Source: Micromonospora phaseoli (GTDB taxonomy: Bacteria > Actinomycetota > Actinomycetes > Mycobacteriales > Micromonosporaceae). From it: 64,000 nt of DNA. Positions 1 to 8,636 of the stretch are shown in pieces. The position numbers and the translations under genes were made by a program. The DNA is taken from positions 1-64,000 of the forward strand of contig NZ_FNYV01000016.1 of the NCBI RefSeq assembly GCF_900109115.1. Reading direction: 5' to 3'. The first letter of the stretch is position 1. Each line of letters opens with the position of its first letter. The notes beneath the pieces are model-generated. The model made no database searches. It saw only the letters and a list, made by a program, of their open reading frames with translations, and had not been told where the DNA came from.

Positions 1-1
1 T

Positions 2-58
2 CCGTCCGATGCGCTCGGCCAACACCAGCACCGGCGACGAGGTGAAAGGCGATCATGA
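2..58 (+). CDS. 3' end of an upstream gene (partial)
   Basis: An open frame enters from the left edge and stops with TGA at 56-58. That stop overlaps the ATG at 55 of the next gene in the classic ATGA arrangement, with a GAAAGG Shine-Dalgarno just upstream. Only about 18 residues are visible and they are basic and uninformative, so no function can be given. The overlap is the only support that this is a real gene end cotranscribed with the next gene. The first frame also closes nearby, at 45, and cannot be excluded. Confidence 0.3.
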   Translation, partial: PSDALGQHQHRRRGERRS

Positions 59-639
59 ATACCCGGCAACACATCACCAGGTGGTCCCGAAACCCCTTCG
101 TGTGGATGGAGGTGGCCCTGCTCGCCGTATCCATCGGCACGGTCGCCCTGGTCACCTCGACCACCACCGCGACAGAACCAGCAGACCTCCACCAGCAGAT
201 CCTGACCCAGATGCGCACCACCCTCGAACAGTCGGACCCAGAGCAGCACAACCACGCCGGGCACACCGGCCAGGAAGTGACCAGCGAGGAGGCGGCCAAG
301 CCGCCGGTGATCTGCGGGGTCCACGTCTACGGCTACGAACCCGCCGAGGTGACCTCGCTCGCCGACATCCACACCATCTACGGCTTCCACCTCTGCGGGA
401 TCGCCGAACCCAAACGCCCCTGGGACTGGGCGGTCAAACTCGCCGGCCCACTGATCATGGACATGACCACCCAACCTCCCGGCATCCAGGTCGTCGAGGC
501 CACCGCCGACGTCATGTTCGTCGACCGGCTTCGAGAGATGTTCCCCGACAGGTACGAGGAGTTGGCGCTCAAGGAGGCGCTGGGCGCATCGGAAATGGCC
601 GACCTACGCCGCCGATACGAAGCCGCCGCCGAGCTCTGA
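55..639 (+). CDS. Membrane-anchored protein of unknown function
   Basis: The protein has 194 residues. A short basic N-terminus is followed by one hydrophobic segment (about residues 15-36), which suggests a single membrane anchor with the rest outside the membrane. The body has two cysteines about 30 residues apart (in VICGVHVYGY and FHLCGIAEP) that could form a disulfide, and a charged helical C-terminus. The start is the ATG preceded by GAAAGG and overlapping the stop of the upstream frame, so the two are probably cotranscribed. I do not recognise the family. It converges with the DUF2293 gene, leaving only 29 bases between the two stops. Confidence 0.75.
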   Translation: MNTRQHITRWSRNPFVWMEVALLAVSIGTVALVTSTTTATEPADLHQQILTQMRTTLEQSDPEQHNHAGHTGQEVTSEEAAKPPVICGVHVYGYEPAEVTSLADIHTIYGFHLCGIAEPKRPWDWAVKLAGPLIMDMTTQPPGIQVVEATADVMFVDRLREMFPDRYEELALKEALGASEMADLRRRYEAAAEL

Positions 640-668
640 CCATGACCGGACGGCCGGGCGCGCAGCCG

Positions 669-1754
669 TCAGGAGCCGGAGCGCCAGGCGGCCAGGACGC
701 GGTCGATGTCGCTCCGGATACGCTCCCGCGCCTCGATGCGCGAGACCCCGGCCATCAGCAGCCGGTCGTACTCGGTGTCCTCGTGCCGCACAGAGGCGAT
801 CACCGCACGGGTCATCGCGTCGTCGTCCACCGCGCGGCCGGCCGCGGAACGTCCGACCCGACCACTCCCCCGCAGTCCGGTGTGCCCGGCGATCGCCTCT
901 GCCCGGGAGGCCGGGCAACCCGGAAAGAGCCGACGGATCTGCTCCGCCATCCGGGCCATCAACGCCACATCCTGTTCAGCCCGGCGCTCCCGGTCCCGCT
1001 CACGGCGACGCAGCCGCGCGGCCTCGTCGCCCAGGCACTGCCGCTCGGCACTCTCCAGCCCCGCCGGCTCCACCAGCAGTCCCAACCGGTCGTACCGCTT
1101 ACGCGACCGGTTGAAGCGCACCACCACTGCGGAGAGGACGCTGGCCTTCTTGGCCCGCCGCGTCATCGCCGCGTCCCCGGCCGGCAGGAAGACCAGATGA
1201 TCCAGATCGGCGCAGGTCAGACAGAGAGTCTGCCCATCCTCGGAAACGAGCAGCTCACCGGTGCCCCGGCAGTCGACACAGCTCCACTGGGTCACGGCCG
1301 AGTGCACCACCAGGTCAGGTGGCGCGCTCCGCCGCTGTACCAGCCGCTGCCGGGCGGACTCGGAGAGCGCGGCCGAGGCCCAGTGCGTCCGGTACGCCCG
1401 CTCGACCTCCGGATCGCCGCCGGCGGTGAAGCGCAGTCGACGCCGGTCCCGGGTCGCGCCGATGTAGTCGACCTCGCCCGGATGCAGCCCCTCGGCCCGG
1501 GCCCAGCGACCGAGCATCTCCAGCGCCTCCAGCAGCCGCGACGCAGGCACCGCCGCCTCCCGCTCCAGCACCGGGATGCGGCCCTGGCGCCACCGGTCGA
1601 CCACGTTGCCGGGGAGCCAACCGAGCGCGCCGAGCAGGTCCAGCGGCGAGACATACCGATGGCGACTCAGAGCGGCCTGCGCGGCGGCGAGAACCCGCCG
1701 CTCCAGCTTCGAGCCAATCGGCTGCCCATCCAGCGGGGTCGGGGTGGTCGGCAT
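669..1754 (-). CDS. DUF2293 domain protein with zinc-ribbon-like cysteines
   Basis: About 361 residues from the ATG at 1754; a GTG at 1805 in the same frame is an alternative start. The middle has two CxxC pairs (CVDC and CLTC) about 20 residues apart, like a small zinc ribbon. The C-terminal third carries the conserved DUF2293 stretch (HTGLRGSGRVGRSAAGRA, then an AVIASVRHEDTEYD segment). DUF2293 proteins are common in actinomycetes and fungi and have no established function; a nucleic-acid role is often guessed. A basic, Arg-rich helix separates ribbon and domain. It looks monocistronic and faces the preceding gene tail to tail. Confidence 0.85.
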   Translation of the reverse strand: MPTTPTPLDGQPIGSKLERRVLAAAQAALSRHRYVSPLDLLGALGWLPGNVVDRWRQGRIPVLEREAAVPASRLLEALEMLGRWARAEGLHPGEVDYIGATRDRRRLRFTAGGDPEVERAYRTHWASAALSESARQRLVQRRSAPPDLVVHSAVTQWSCVDCRGTGELLVSEDGQTLCLTCADLDHLVFLPAGDAAMTRRAKKASVLSAVVVRFNRSRKRYDRLGLLVEPAGLESAERQCLGDEAARLRRRERDRERRAEQDVALMARMAEQIRRLFPGCPASRAEAIAGHTGLRGSGRVGRSAAGRAVDDDAMTRAVIASVRHEDTEYDRLLMAGVSRIEARERIRSDIDRVLAAWRSGS

Positions 1755-1838
1755 GATTCGCGAGGATAGCCAGCCGGCGGGATCGGCTGTCGACCGACGT
1801 GGCACGCCGAGGACGTCATTTCAGGTTCTTCGTAGCCA

Positions 1839-2369
1839 CTATGCGATGCGCGCCGAGGCGACAGGGTGGGGAGAGCGGGCGGCCGGGTGATGCAGGCCCG
1901 GGTGGACACCCGGCGGGTTCCCGGTGTGGTCGGCGAGCCGCTGCAGGACGGCGATGAGCTGGGCACGCTCGCCCGCGTCGAGCGCGGCGAGAACCTCTTC
2001 CTCGTGCTGGTCGGCGACCCTGCGGGCCCGGGGTAACAGCTTGCGCGCGGCCCCGGTCAGGTGAATGGCGTGGGCGCGACGGTCGCCGGGATGCCTCCGC
2101 CGCTCGACCAGACCACGGTGCTCCAGGTCGTCGAGCAGGCCGACCATGACCTTGCGGTGAATACCCAGTGCGTCGGCGAGCTGCTGCTGGGTGCTCCCTT
2201 CGCCGTGCTCGAGGTGCATCAGGAGCCCGAAGTGGTTCGGCGCGATACCCAGCGGGGCCAGCCGCGCGGCGAACGCCTGCGCGATGTGAAACCCGAGCTG
2301 TGACAGCAGGAAGTTGGCCCGTCCGGCCAGCGGCCGGCGTTCCGCGCCTGGTGGAGGGTGGTCAGACAC
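1839..2369 (-). CDS. MarR-family transcriptional regulator
   Basis: About 176 residues. A winged helix-turn-helix core is clear: an N-terminal dimerisation helix, then PNHFGLLMHLEHGEGSTQQQ, the recognition region LADALGIHRKVMVGLLDDLE, and the wing LVERRRHPGDRRAHAIHLT. MarR proteins bind a palindrome as dimers and usually repress a divergent gene, releasing DNA on binding a small phenolic or similar ligand. The GTG at 2369 is preferred because GGAGGG lies 12 bases upstream; an in-frame ATG at 2393 is possible. It is divergent from the gene at 2443, with a palindrome (2392-2412) between them, so autoregulation and control of that gene are likely. Confidence 0.87.
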   Translation of the reverse strand: MSDHPPPGAERRPLAGRANFLLSQLGFHIAQAFAARLAPLGIAPNHFGLLMHLEHGEGSTQQQLADALGIHRKVMVGLLDDLEHRGLVERRRHPGDRRAHAIHLTGAARKLLPRARRVADQHEEEVLAALDAGERAQLIAVLQRLADHTGNPPGVHPGLHHPAARSPHPVASARIA

Positions 2370-2391
2370 CCCGGTATTGTACCCTCCGCAC

Positions 2392-2412
2392 ATTGTCCGG
2401 TAAGGTGACAAT
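2392..2412. promoter_or_regulatory. Candidate MarR operator in divergent promoter region
   Basis: An inverted repeat ATTGTC-N9-GACAAT sits between the divergently transcribed MarR gene and the gene at 2443. A second small dyad, GGTA-N3-TACC, lies at 2373-2383. Size, symmetry and position suit a MarR-dimer site, but binding is inferred. Confidence 0.45.
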
Positions 2413-2442
2413 AACCGTTGCTCCGTACCTGTGGAGGCGACC

Positions 2443-3120
2443 TTGCCCTGTCCGCTGCCCCAGTTCGCCGAGCCGGAGCCGTACGGATTCATCTACCTGG
2501 GTTTTCAGGCTGAGCCCGCGCAACAGCGGCCCGTCTACGCCCGCACCCCGAACCGGAATCGGACGGCCGCGCGGCTCGTGCAGGCTGTCCCCGCACTCAC
2601 GCGACGCCCGGACGTCGTGTCCGTCGGCGTGTTCAGGGCGGTGTTCATCCCGCCGCTGCCGGGCGTGCCCCGGTACGACCTCGCGATGCTCATCCGCACC
2701 GTGGGCGTGGACCAACTGGAAACCGTGGGCACCTGCGACCAGGTCTCGGCCCTCGACGGTGAGCAGATCCTCGCCGGCGTCAACGTGGCCCGACTCGGCG
2801 ACACCGAGGCCCGAACCGACGGCACCTTCCTGTTCAACCACTTCACCGCCGCACCAGACACCGACGCCGAAGCCGTCTGGCGCTCCCTCACCGGCTGGTA
2901 CGTCACCAAGACCGGCGTGGACAACTCCACCGCCCTGCGACCCACCAGAGCATCGTCGTTCGCGCTCGTCAACTACGCGCGACTGCCCACCGGGCCGATC
3001 CGCTTCCTGGCCGGACAACTCGGGCGGCCGAGCTTCCATCGCTTCGTGCGGGCCACCCTCGACGCCCACGGGATGCGCGCCCTACCAGCCCTCCACCGGC
3101 TGGTCCACGCGTCGAGGTAA
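2443..3120 (+). CDS. Conserved hypothetical protein divergent from MarR
   Basis: About 225 residues with no signal peptide, membrane segment or recognised motif; the N-terminus is rich in Pro. The TTG at 2443 is chosen because GGAGG lies 5 bases upstream. A GTG at 2431 in frame has no Shine-Dalgarno but could serve a leaderless transcript. It lies downstream of a palindrome beside a MarR gene and 23 bases upstream of a membrane-protein gene on the same strand, so the two probably form an operon under MarR control. Function not recognised. Confidence 0.72.
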   Translation: MPCPLPQFAEPEPYGFIYLGFQAEPAQQRPVYARTPNRNRTAARLVQAVPALTRRPDVVSVGVFRAVFIPPLPGVPRYDLAMLIRTVGVDQLETVGTCDQVSALDGEQILAGVNVARLGDTEARTDGTFLFNHFTAAPDTDAEAVWRSLTGWYVTKTGVDNSTALRPTRASSFALVNYARLPTGPIRFLAGQLGRPSFHRFVRATLDAHGMRALPALHRLVHASR

Positions 3121-3143
3121 CGCTCGTTCGAAAGGACCCCTCC

Positions 3144-3830
3144 ATGCGCTTCTCTCGCCTTGCCGGCCTCGCCGGTATCGGGTTTGTCGCCATCCTGATC
3201 GCGGCCAACCTGCTTCTCACCACAGCGGGCTTCCCCACCCCGTCCGAAGCCGCGTCCATCGACGAGATCACCACAGTCTTTGCCGCCGAATCCGGGTCAC
3301 TGCGCCTAGCCTCGGCGCTCCTGCCGACGGCCTGGTTTCTGGCCACGATCTTCGCCGTCGGAGTGTGCGTCTGCCTCCGGCGCGACGCACATACCCGCAC
3401 AGACCCGTGGTCCCTCGTCGGTGTCGCCGGAGTGCTCATGCAGTCGGTGGTGTTCACCAGCGTCGAGGCCACCCGGCTCGCGCTGACGTCCGCAGCCCAG
3501 CACAACGCCGACGGCGTTGCCGGGCTCTGGGGCTTGTACACCGCCCTGTTCGGCTTCAACCAGGTGTTCCTGGCAACCGCGCTCGTCGGGTTGTCGATGT
3601 TCGGCATCCGCACCGGCGCCATGACCCGATGGCATGCCGGCACCGGCTTCCTCGCCGCCGCGCTGCTGTTCGTCACCGCCACGACGAGCCCCTACGGCGT
3701 TGGCGGCGTCAACCCACTGGCCCTGCTCGGCCTCGTCGGCTGGATCCTCTGGCTGGTGTGGATCGTGGCGTACAGCATCACCCTGATCCGATACCCGCCC
3801 GCACCCTCCGCTCCAACCGACAAGCGCTGA
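3144..3830 (+). CDS. Multi-spanning membrane protein
   Basis: 228 residues with about six hydrophobic segments, starting with residues 8-27 and ending with a Trp-rich helix (LVGWILWLVWIVAYSITLI) before a short Pro-rich cytoplasmic tail. The ATG has GAAAGGA at a good distance. The 23-base gap to the preceding gene points to one MarR-linked transcript, which would make a small export or stress-response membrane protein plausible; no transporter family motif is visible. The first hydrophobic segment could also act as an uncleaved signal anchor. Confidence 0.78.
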   Translation: MRFSRLAGLAGIGFVAILIAANLLLTTAGFPTPSEAASIDEITTVFAAESGSLRLASALLPTAWFLATIFAVGVCVCLRRDAHTRTDPWSLVGVAGVLMQSVVFTSVEATRLALTSAAQHNADGVAGLWGLYTALFGFNQVFLATALVGLSMFGIRTGAMTRWHAGTGFLAAALLFVTATTSPYGVGGVNPLALLGLVGWILWLVWIVAYSITLIRYPPAPSAPTDKR

Positions 3831-3900
3831 CGGCCCTGACCTCCCTGGCGACGTCCACGATCCCTCATGAGCCCCGCCCTCAGCCGGGCCCATGCCCGTC

Positions 3901-3987
3901 TCAGGTCACCAGTCGGCCATCGGGGACAAGAACCACTTTGCCGGTCGTTGCCCGTGCCTCCAGAGCGGCGTGTGCCTGGGCGGGCCG
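3901..3987 (-). pseudogene. C-terminal stub of a zinc-type alcohol dehydrogenase / quinone reductase
   Basis: On the minus strand, immediately after the lipase stop codon (TAA, 3990-3988), the same reading frame runs 28 codons to a TGA. It encodes AQAHAALEARATTGKVVLVP followed by eight more residues, which is the typical C-terminus of NADPH:quinone oxidoreductase / zinc-type alcohol dehydrogenases (AxAHxxLExRxTxGKVVL). No start codon or upstream domain remains, so this is a deletion remnant. Confidence 0.6.
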
Positions 3988-5178
3988 TTACGGGAGCGGG
4001 CCGGTCTGCATAGCCATGGAGACCGTGCTGTCCGCAACCACCTTCGTCCCACCCGCCGGCGACTGGCTCGCCACCCACGCACTCGAACTGGTCGACCCGG
4101 TGAATACGGGCACCAGACCGGCGGCCCGTACGGCCTGGTCGGCCTGTGAGCGGAGCATCTCGCGGAGGTGCGGGACGGTCTTGTCCAGCGGCAGCTCCAC
4201 CGAGAGCGAGACGCTGCACGAAGAGGTGGCGTTGAAGGTGGACAGGCCGATGAGGTGACCACCGGCGTAGAAGCCCTGCTCGGGGGTGAGGTTCAGCGGC
4301 GGCGGGACGAGGTTGTTCGGGATGCGGCCGGGCAGGTCGGGCCACAGCTCCGGGGGCAGGTAGTTGCCGAAGAACATCATGAGCAGGTCGTCGGTGGCGA
4401 TGCCGACGTGGGGGCACGTCCCGCTGCTCGTCCGGCAGGGCACATCCTGGTTGTACGGGAAGTAGTCGTAGTGGTCGGCTCCGCCGTAGACGGCCCGGTG
4501 CTTGGGCTTGGCGATGGCGTTCCAGCTCGGGGCGTCGAGGGTGGCGTCGAAGTCGTCGACACCCCAGGTCAGCAGGCGGGGAACGGTGCCCTGGTGGATG
4601 GGTTTGGTGCCGTAGCCGGGCTGCCAGTCGTTCCACACCCCGCTGAGCGAGGCGACGGCGGCGACCTGGATGCGGGTGGCGAGGATGCCGGCGTGCAGCG
4701 CCCCGTAGGAGTGGCCGGCCAGGCCGGTCTTCGCGGCGGGAAGCAGCACCGCCTTGCCGGACCAGCCCTGCCGCATCCAGGTCACGGTGCTGGCGAGCAC
4801 CTGCTGGGTGCCGGGGCTCTGCGCGGGGTGCACGTGGATGTTCGGCAACTCGGGCACGGCGACGATGTAACCGGAGCGGGCCAGCGCCGCCGGGGTACGG
4901 ACCCAGCGCTGGTAGTGGTTGGCGTCCTGCGCACAGTAGCCGTGGGCGAACACGATCAACGGGTACCGTCCGCAGCCGCTGAGCAGCTGCGCCGTGCTCG
5001 GGCTGGGGTCGATGCTCGGGTGGAACACCCGCACACGGGTGGGCGCGCCGTCGCCCGGCCCGTACTCGCGCCAGCCCCAGAAGACAGGGGCCAGGGCGCT
5101 GGGCTGCCAGCCGAGGGCGCAGGTGGACGGTGGGGTGAGGGCGGCGGGTCGGATCTCGTCAGAGGTTGCATCGGCCAC
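3988..5178 (-). CDS. Secondary-metabolism-type lipase/alpha-beta hydrolase with C-terminal PASTA-like domain
   Basis: 396 residues. The N-terminal ~320 residues form an alpha/beta hydrolase of the dienelactone hydrolase / PET-hydrolase-like type: the strand LIVFAHGYCAQD, the nucleophile elbow GHSYGA, and a later aspartate and histidine region (GGADHYDYF). The last ~60 residues (from VPHLREMLRSQADQAVRAAG) match the PASTA fold, ending in a SQSPAGGTKV-type strand. PASTA domains usually bind cell-wall fragments in kinases and penicillin-binding proteins; one on a hydrolase without an obvious signal peptide is unusual. The GTG start has GAGGAG five bases upstream. Directly behind it lies the stub of an alcohol dehydrogenase. 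Confidence 0.8.
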   Translation of the reverse strand: MADATSDEIRPAALTPPSTCALGWQPSALAPVFWGWREYGPGDGAPTRVRVFHPSIDPSPSTAQLLSGCGRYPLIVFAHGYCAQDANHYQRWVRTPAALARSGYIVAVPELPNIHVHPAQSPGTQQVLASTVTWMRQGWSGKAVLLPAAKTGLAGHSYGALHAGILATRIQVAAVASLSGVWNDWQPGYGTKPIHQGTVPRLLTWGVDDFDATLDAPSWNAIAKPKHRAVYGGADHYDYFPYNQDVPCRTSSGTCPHVGIATDDLLMMFFGNYLPPELWPDLPGRIPNNLVPPPLNLTPEQGFYAGGHLIGLSTFNATSSCSVSLSVELPLDKTVPHLREMLRSQADQAVRAAGLVPVFTGSTSSSAWVASQSPAGGTKVVADSTVSMAMQTGPLP

Positions 5179-5402
5179 GGGTACTCCTCGCCGTGCGGAC
5201 GGTCTGTCAGCGGCGTCTCACGCGCCGCTCAACCCAGCGTATTGGTGCAGGCCACGCGGGGTCGTCGGAGTTCCGCCGTTCTGCCGCTGATCCGACAGAC
5301 CCCGTGGCCGGGTCCGGCGAAGCCCTGCACAGGGCGCACCCCGGCCAGAGTCTCGGCGGTTCGCACTGCCGAAGAGCAGCGGCGGTGCCATGTGGGCAAC
5401 GC

Positions 5403-6485
5403 CTACCGGCGGTCGCCGCGCCAGATTGCGGTCATCACCGCCCGAGCCAACGACGGCTGACAGAGCACTGCCACGCTGTCCACGTACTGGTCAACAGCAC
5501 CGACCGGCGGCAACGCGGCCACCTCGGGATCGTCGATACGGGCCAACAACGCCGCAGCGAACCGGTCCGCGTCGATGACCTGATATGGCCGGTCGAAGAA
5601 CTGGCGCCGGGTGGCGTCAACCGGCACCGCGATACCCAAACGGTTCTGCCACTCGCCGACCTGCTCGTATGCCGCGCACAACGCGGCCTGCCGTCGCGTG
5701 CGGCTTGCGGCGACCAACGCCTCATCGCAGGCGGCGGCGATACCAGCGATGTCCGGCAGCCCGGCAAAGGCAGTGCCCAACCACTTGCTGTACGGCGGAA
5801 ACCGACACGCCAGCAACAGACACTGCCTCATCACCTCGCGGACCAGGCGTGCGGCCACCACCCGGCTACCCACCTCGTCGCCGGCCTCGGCGGCGCGGCC
5901 CACGAACGCCTCCTCCGCACCGATGCGCATCCACTGGCAGGCCAGCACGTATCGCCACACGTCGTCCGGGTACCACTGGAGACGATCACGCAGCGAGGTC
6001 AACTCGCCGATGTCGTCGTGGAACACGACGCCGCCGGTGACCTCGGCCAACCGCTGCCCCGGGGTCGCCAGCCAATCCAGGACCGTCACGCCCCGGCGCG
6101 CGTCGAAGCCGAGCAGCTCATCACACCAAGCGCGGACATTGGTGACCACCACCCGGTGCGCCACCGGCCCGTCCGTCGGCGTCATCACCCGCACCCGCCC
6201 GTCGGAGGGCTCGAAGTTCGTCGGCCAGCCACGGAACCGCTTCGGCAGCCGCTCCGCCAGCACCGCCGAGATCGCTTCGCCGTAGCAGGCGACGTCGTCA
6301 GCGTTCAGGAACAGCTCCAGCCGCGGTCCCCAGTCGTGGTCCACCGAGCGTCCGCTGTCGAAGCCGAGCACATCCGACCCCGGCCCAAGCCGCGCGGCCG
6401 CGTACCGCAGGCCCGGGTACGCCTCGTCCAGCAGCGGCCGCACCGCCTCGACATAGAACGCCCGGCTCAGCTGCAACCCCGGCAT
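5403..6485 (-). CDS. DUF4037 protein, nucleotidyltransferase-like
   Basis: 360 residues. The N-terminal segment GPGSDVLGFDSGRSVDHDWG followed by PRLELFL is the diagnostic DUF4037 signature: a Gly-Ser pair and spaced acidic residues as in nucleotidyltransferase folds. A tryptophan-rich helical C-terminal half follows. Members are predicted nucleotidyltransferases, some possibly of the minimal toxin/antitoxin type, but the substrate is unknown. No clear Shine-Dalgarno precedes the ATG. The gene stands alone, about 225 bases upstream of the lipase gene on the same strand. Confidence 0.82.
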   Translation of the reverse strand: MPGLQLSRAFYVEAVRPLLDEAYPGLRYAAARLGPGSDVLGFDSGRSVDHDWGPRLELFLNADDVACYGEAISAVLAERLPKRFRGWPTNFEPSDGRVRVMTPTDGPVAHRVVVTNVRAWCDELLGFDARRGVTVLDWLATPGQRLAEVTGGVVFHDDIGELTSLRDRLQWYPDDVWRYVLACQWMRIGAEEAFVGRAAEAGDEVGSRVVAARLVREVMRQCLLLACRFPPYSKWLGTAFAGLPDIAGIAAACDEALVAASRTRRQAALCAAYEQVGEWQNRLGIAVPVDATRRQFFDRPYQVIDADRFAAALLARIDDPEVAALPPVGAVDQYVDSVAVLCQPSLARAVMTAIWRGDRR

Positions 6486-6614
6486 GACGACGCCCGCACC
6501 CAGTCACCGTACGGACCACCTCATCGACGCCGCCACCACATTGCAACTCGTGCACCGCATCGCCGTGGTCAGGTCGCCGACGACCGCCTACCAGCCGGTC
6601 CGGGTATGCCGGCG

Positions 6615-7442
6615 TCAGCGCTTGCGGGCGACGAGTCCGACGAAGGTGTGGTAGGTGTCGCTCTGGCTCGGAGCGGCCTCACCCGGCTCCGGCCGCCACT
6701 CGGCCAGCGGCACCAGCCCCGGCTCCAGCACCTCAAGGTCTTCGACGAAGGAGAGGATCTCCTCATCGGTACGCCAACGACCGGTGCCGAGTGACTGGTT
6801 GAAGACGAGTTCGACCTCGCGCGCCTTGTGGGAGGCATCCGGGTGCCGCTCGCCAGGATCACGGAAGTGGGAGATCGCCACGTAGCTGCCGGACGGAAGC
6901 GGCTCGATCAGTCTCGTCGCCACCGCCTTCGGGTCCTCGTCGTCCCTGAGGTGATGCAGAATCGCGAAGAGCAGCAACCCGACCGGGCGGTCGAAGTCCA
7001 GGAACTGGCGCACCTCCGGGTGTTCCAGGATGGCCTCCGGCGATCGGATGTCGGCCTGGATCACCGTCGCGGCCCCATCGCTGGCCAGCAGCGCCCGCCC
7101 GTGCGCCAGCACGATCGGGTCGTTGTCGACGTAGACCACCCGCGCCTGCGCGTCGTGACTCGTGGCCACCTGGTGCACGTTGCCCTGCGTGGGCAGACCT
7201 GAACCGAGATCGAGGAACTGGTCGACGCCCTGCTCGGCGGCGAGGAAGCGCACCACCCGCCGCAGGAAGGCGCGGTTCGCCTGAGCGGCCTGCGGACCGT
7301 CCGGCGTGATCCTGAGGGCGTGCTCGGCGACGGCGCGGTCCACCGCGAAGTTGTCCTTGCCGCCGAGCATGAAGTCGTAGACCCGGGCAATGCTCGGAGC
7401 GCTCATGTCGACCCCGGACGGTGCCACCTCTGGACTGGTCAC
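6615..7442 (-). CDS. SAM-dependent methyltransferase, DUF574 family
   Basis: About 275 residues. The family hallmark is complete: SIARVYDFMLGGKDNFAVDR, then the SAM-binding motif FLDLGSGLPT, VVYVDNDPIVL, and the late RFVGL-like strand. This Methyltransf_19 family is expanded in actinomycetes and has no assigned substrate. The GTG at 7442 is chosen because GAGGAG (7455-7450) lies seven bases upstream; the frame stays open to 7520. It is divergent from the MOSC gene, with 238 bases between them. Confidence 0.9.
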   Translation of the reverse strand: MTSPEVAPSGVDMSAPSIARVYDFMLGGKDNFAVDRAVAEHALRITPDGPQAAQANRAFLRRVVRFLAAEQGVDQFLDLGSGLPTQGNVHQVATSHDAQARVVYVDNDPIVLAHGRALLASDGAATVIQADIRSPEAILEHPEVRQFLDFDRPVGLLLFAILHHLRDDEDPKAVATRLIEPLPSGSYVAISHFRDPGERHPDASHKAREVELVFNQSLGTGRWRTDEEILSFVEDLEVLEPGLVPLAEWRPEPGEAAPSQSDTYHTFVGLVARKR

Positions 7443-7680
7443 AGTTAGTCTCCTCGTCCTTACCGGATCACGGCCGGGCCGAACCACTTTGGACCGGGCG
7501 CCGCGACTGAGTGTAGCCATACGTCGAAACGGATTCGGCTCCTTCCCCTCAACGGCAGCTCCGACGATCAGCCCGCCGAACTACTCACCCTCTTCGGCCC
7601 GCAAGGAGCTCGTCTGGAAACGGGGCCACCGCCGCAGTTGGGGGTACCCGCGTCACACCGCGTCGTGCCATCCTGACCGA

Positions 7681-8526
7681 ATGCGAGTCGTCTCGATTCA
7701 CACGTACCCGGTGAAGGGGTGCCGCCGAATGGACCGCGACACGGCGCGGGTCGAGCCGTGGGGCCTGGACGGCGACCGGCGCTGGCTGATCGTGGACGAA
7801 CACGGGCTCGGCCTGAGCCAGCACCAGCACCGGGAACTGGTGCGGATGCGGGCGGTGTCCCGGCCCGGCGGACTCACCCTGGAGGCACCGGGACTGCCCC
7901 CGCTCGATCTGGCCGAACCGACCGGCGGCGAGGCGATCCAGGTCCGGGTCTACCGGGAGCGGCCGCCCGCACCGGTACGCGCCGCCGGCCCCGAGGCGGA
8001 CCAGTGGCTCAACCGACTGTTGGGGCGCGCCGCCCGCCTGGTCTGGCTCGGTGACCCCACCCGCAACCTCGTTCCCTGGCAGGTTCCGGCCGGCTCCGGC
8101 GCCGAGCTGAGCTTCGCCGACGGCAGTCCGCTGCTGCTGGCCAACACCGCATCGCTGGACCAGTTCAACGACTGGCTGCTGGAATCGGGCAGCACCGAGG
8201 GGCCGCTGCCGATGATCCAGTTCCGCCCCAACGTGGTGGTCAGCGGCGCCGCGCCATGGGCCGAGGGCGAGTGGGTCGGCCGGCGGATCAGGATCGGCGG
8301 GGCCATCTTCCACGGCACCAGCGAGTGTGACCGCTGTGTGATCGCGACGATCGACCAGGACACCGCTGAACGGGGGCGCGAGCCGCTGCGAACGCTCGCC
8401 GCACGACGGAGAATCGGCCAGAAACTCCTCTTCGGACTCCAGCTGACGGTGCGGACCGAACCGGGCGGACCATCCCACGAAGGTCGGACGGTCAGCGTCG
8501 GCGACACCGTCAAGGTGCTGGACTGA
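7681..8526 (+). CDS. MOSC domain protein (YcbX/mARC type)
   Basis: 281 residues with an N-terminal MOSC beta-barrel (VVSIHTYPVKGCRRMD, then the GDRRWLIVDE strand) and a C-terminal MOSC domain. The latter carries the cofactor-liganding cysteine region TSECDRCVIATID and a final beta-barrel. Relatives bind the molybdenum cofactor and reduce N-hydroxylated compounds. No ferredoxin domain follows, so an external electron donor would be needed. The ATG at 7681 gives the standard family N-terminus. The gene appears monocistronic. Confidence 0.9.
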   Translation: MRVVSIHTYPVKGCRRMDRDTARVEPWGLDGDRRWLIVDEHGLGLSQHQHRELVRMRAVSRPGGLTLEAPGLPPLDLAEPTGGEAIQVRVYRERPPAPVRAAGPEADQWLNRLLGRAARLVWLGDPTRNLVPWQVPAGSGAELSFADGSPLLLANTASLDQFNDWLLESGSTEGPLPMIQFRPNVVVSGAAPWAEGEWVGRRIRIGGAIFHGTSECDRCVIATIDQDTAERGREPLRTLAARRRIGQKLLFGLQLTVRTEPGGPSHEGRTVSVGDTVKVLD

Positions 8527-8636
8527 CCGGGAACGCGCCGTTGCCCGATCCCACGCGTGTCCAGGCCAATCACGTCGTAACTGCCCGAAACGGCTCAATG
8601 AACCGCCGCTTGCCGATCAACCTATAGTTGCCAACG

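Noticed and set aside
9-1769. A 586-codon plus-strand reading frame over the first genes
   Set aside because: Its product is Arg/Pro/Gly-rich nonsense typical of high-GC shadow frames and it covers two better genes on opposite strands.
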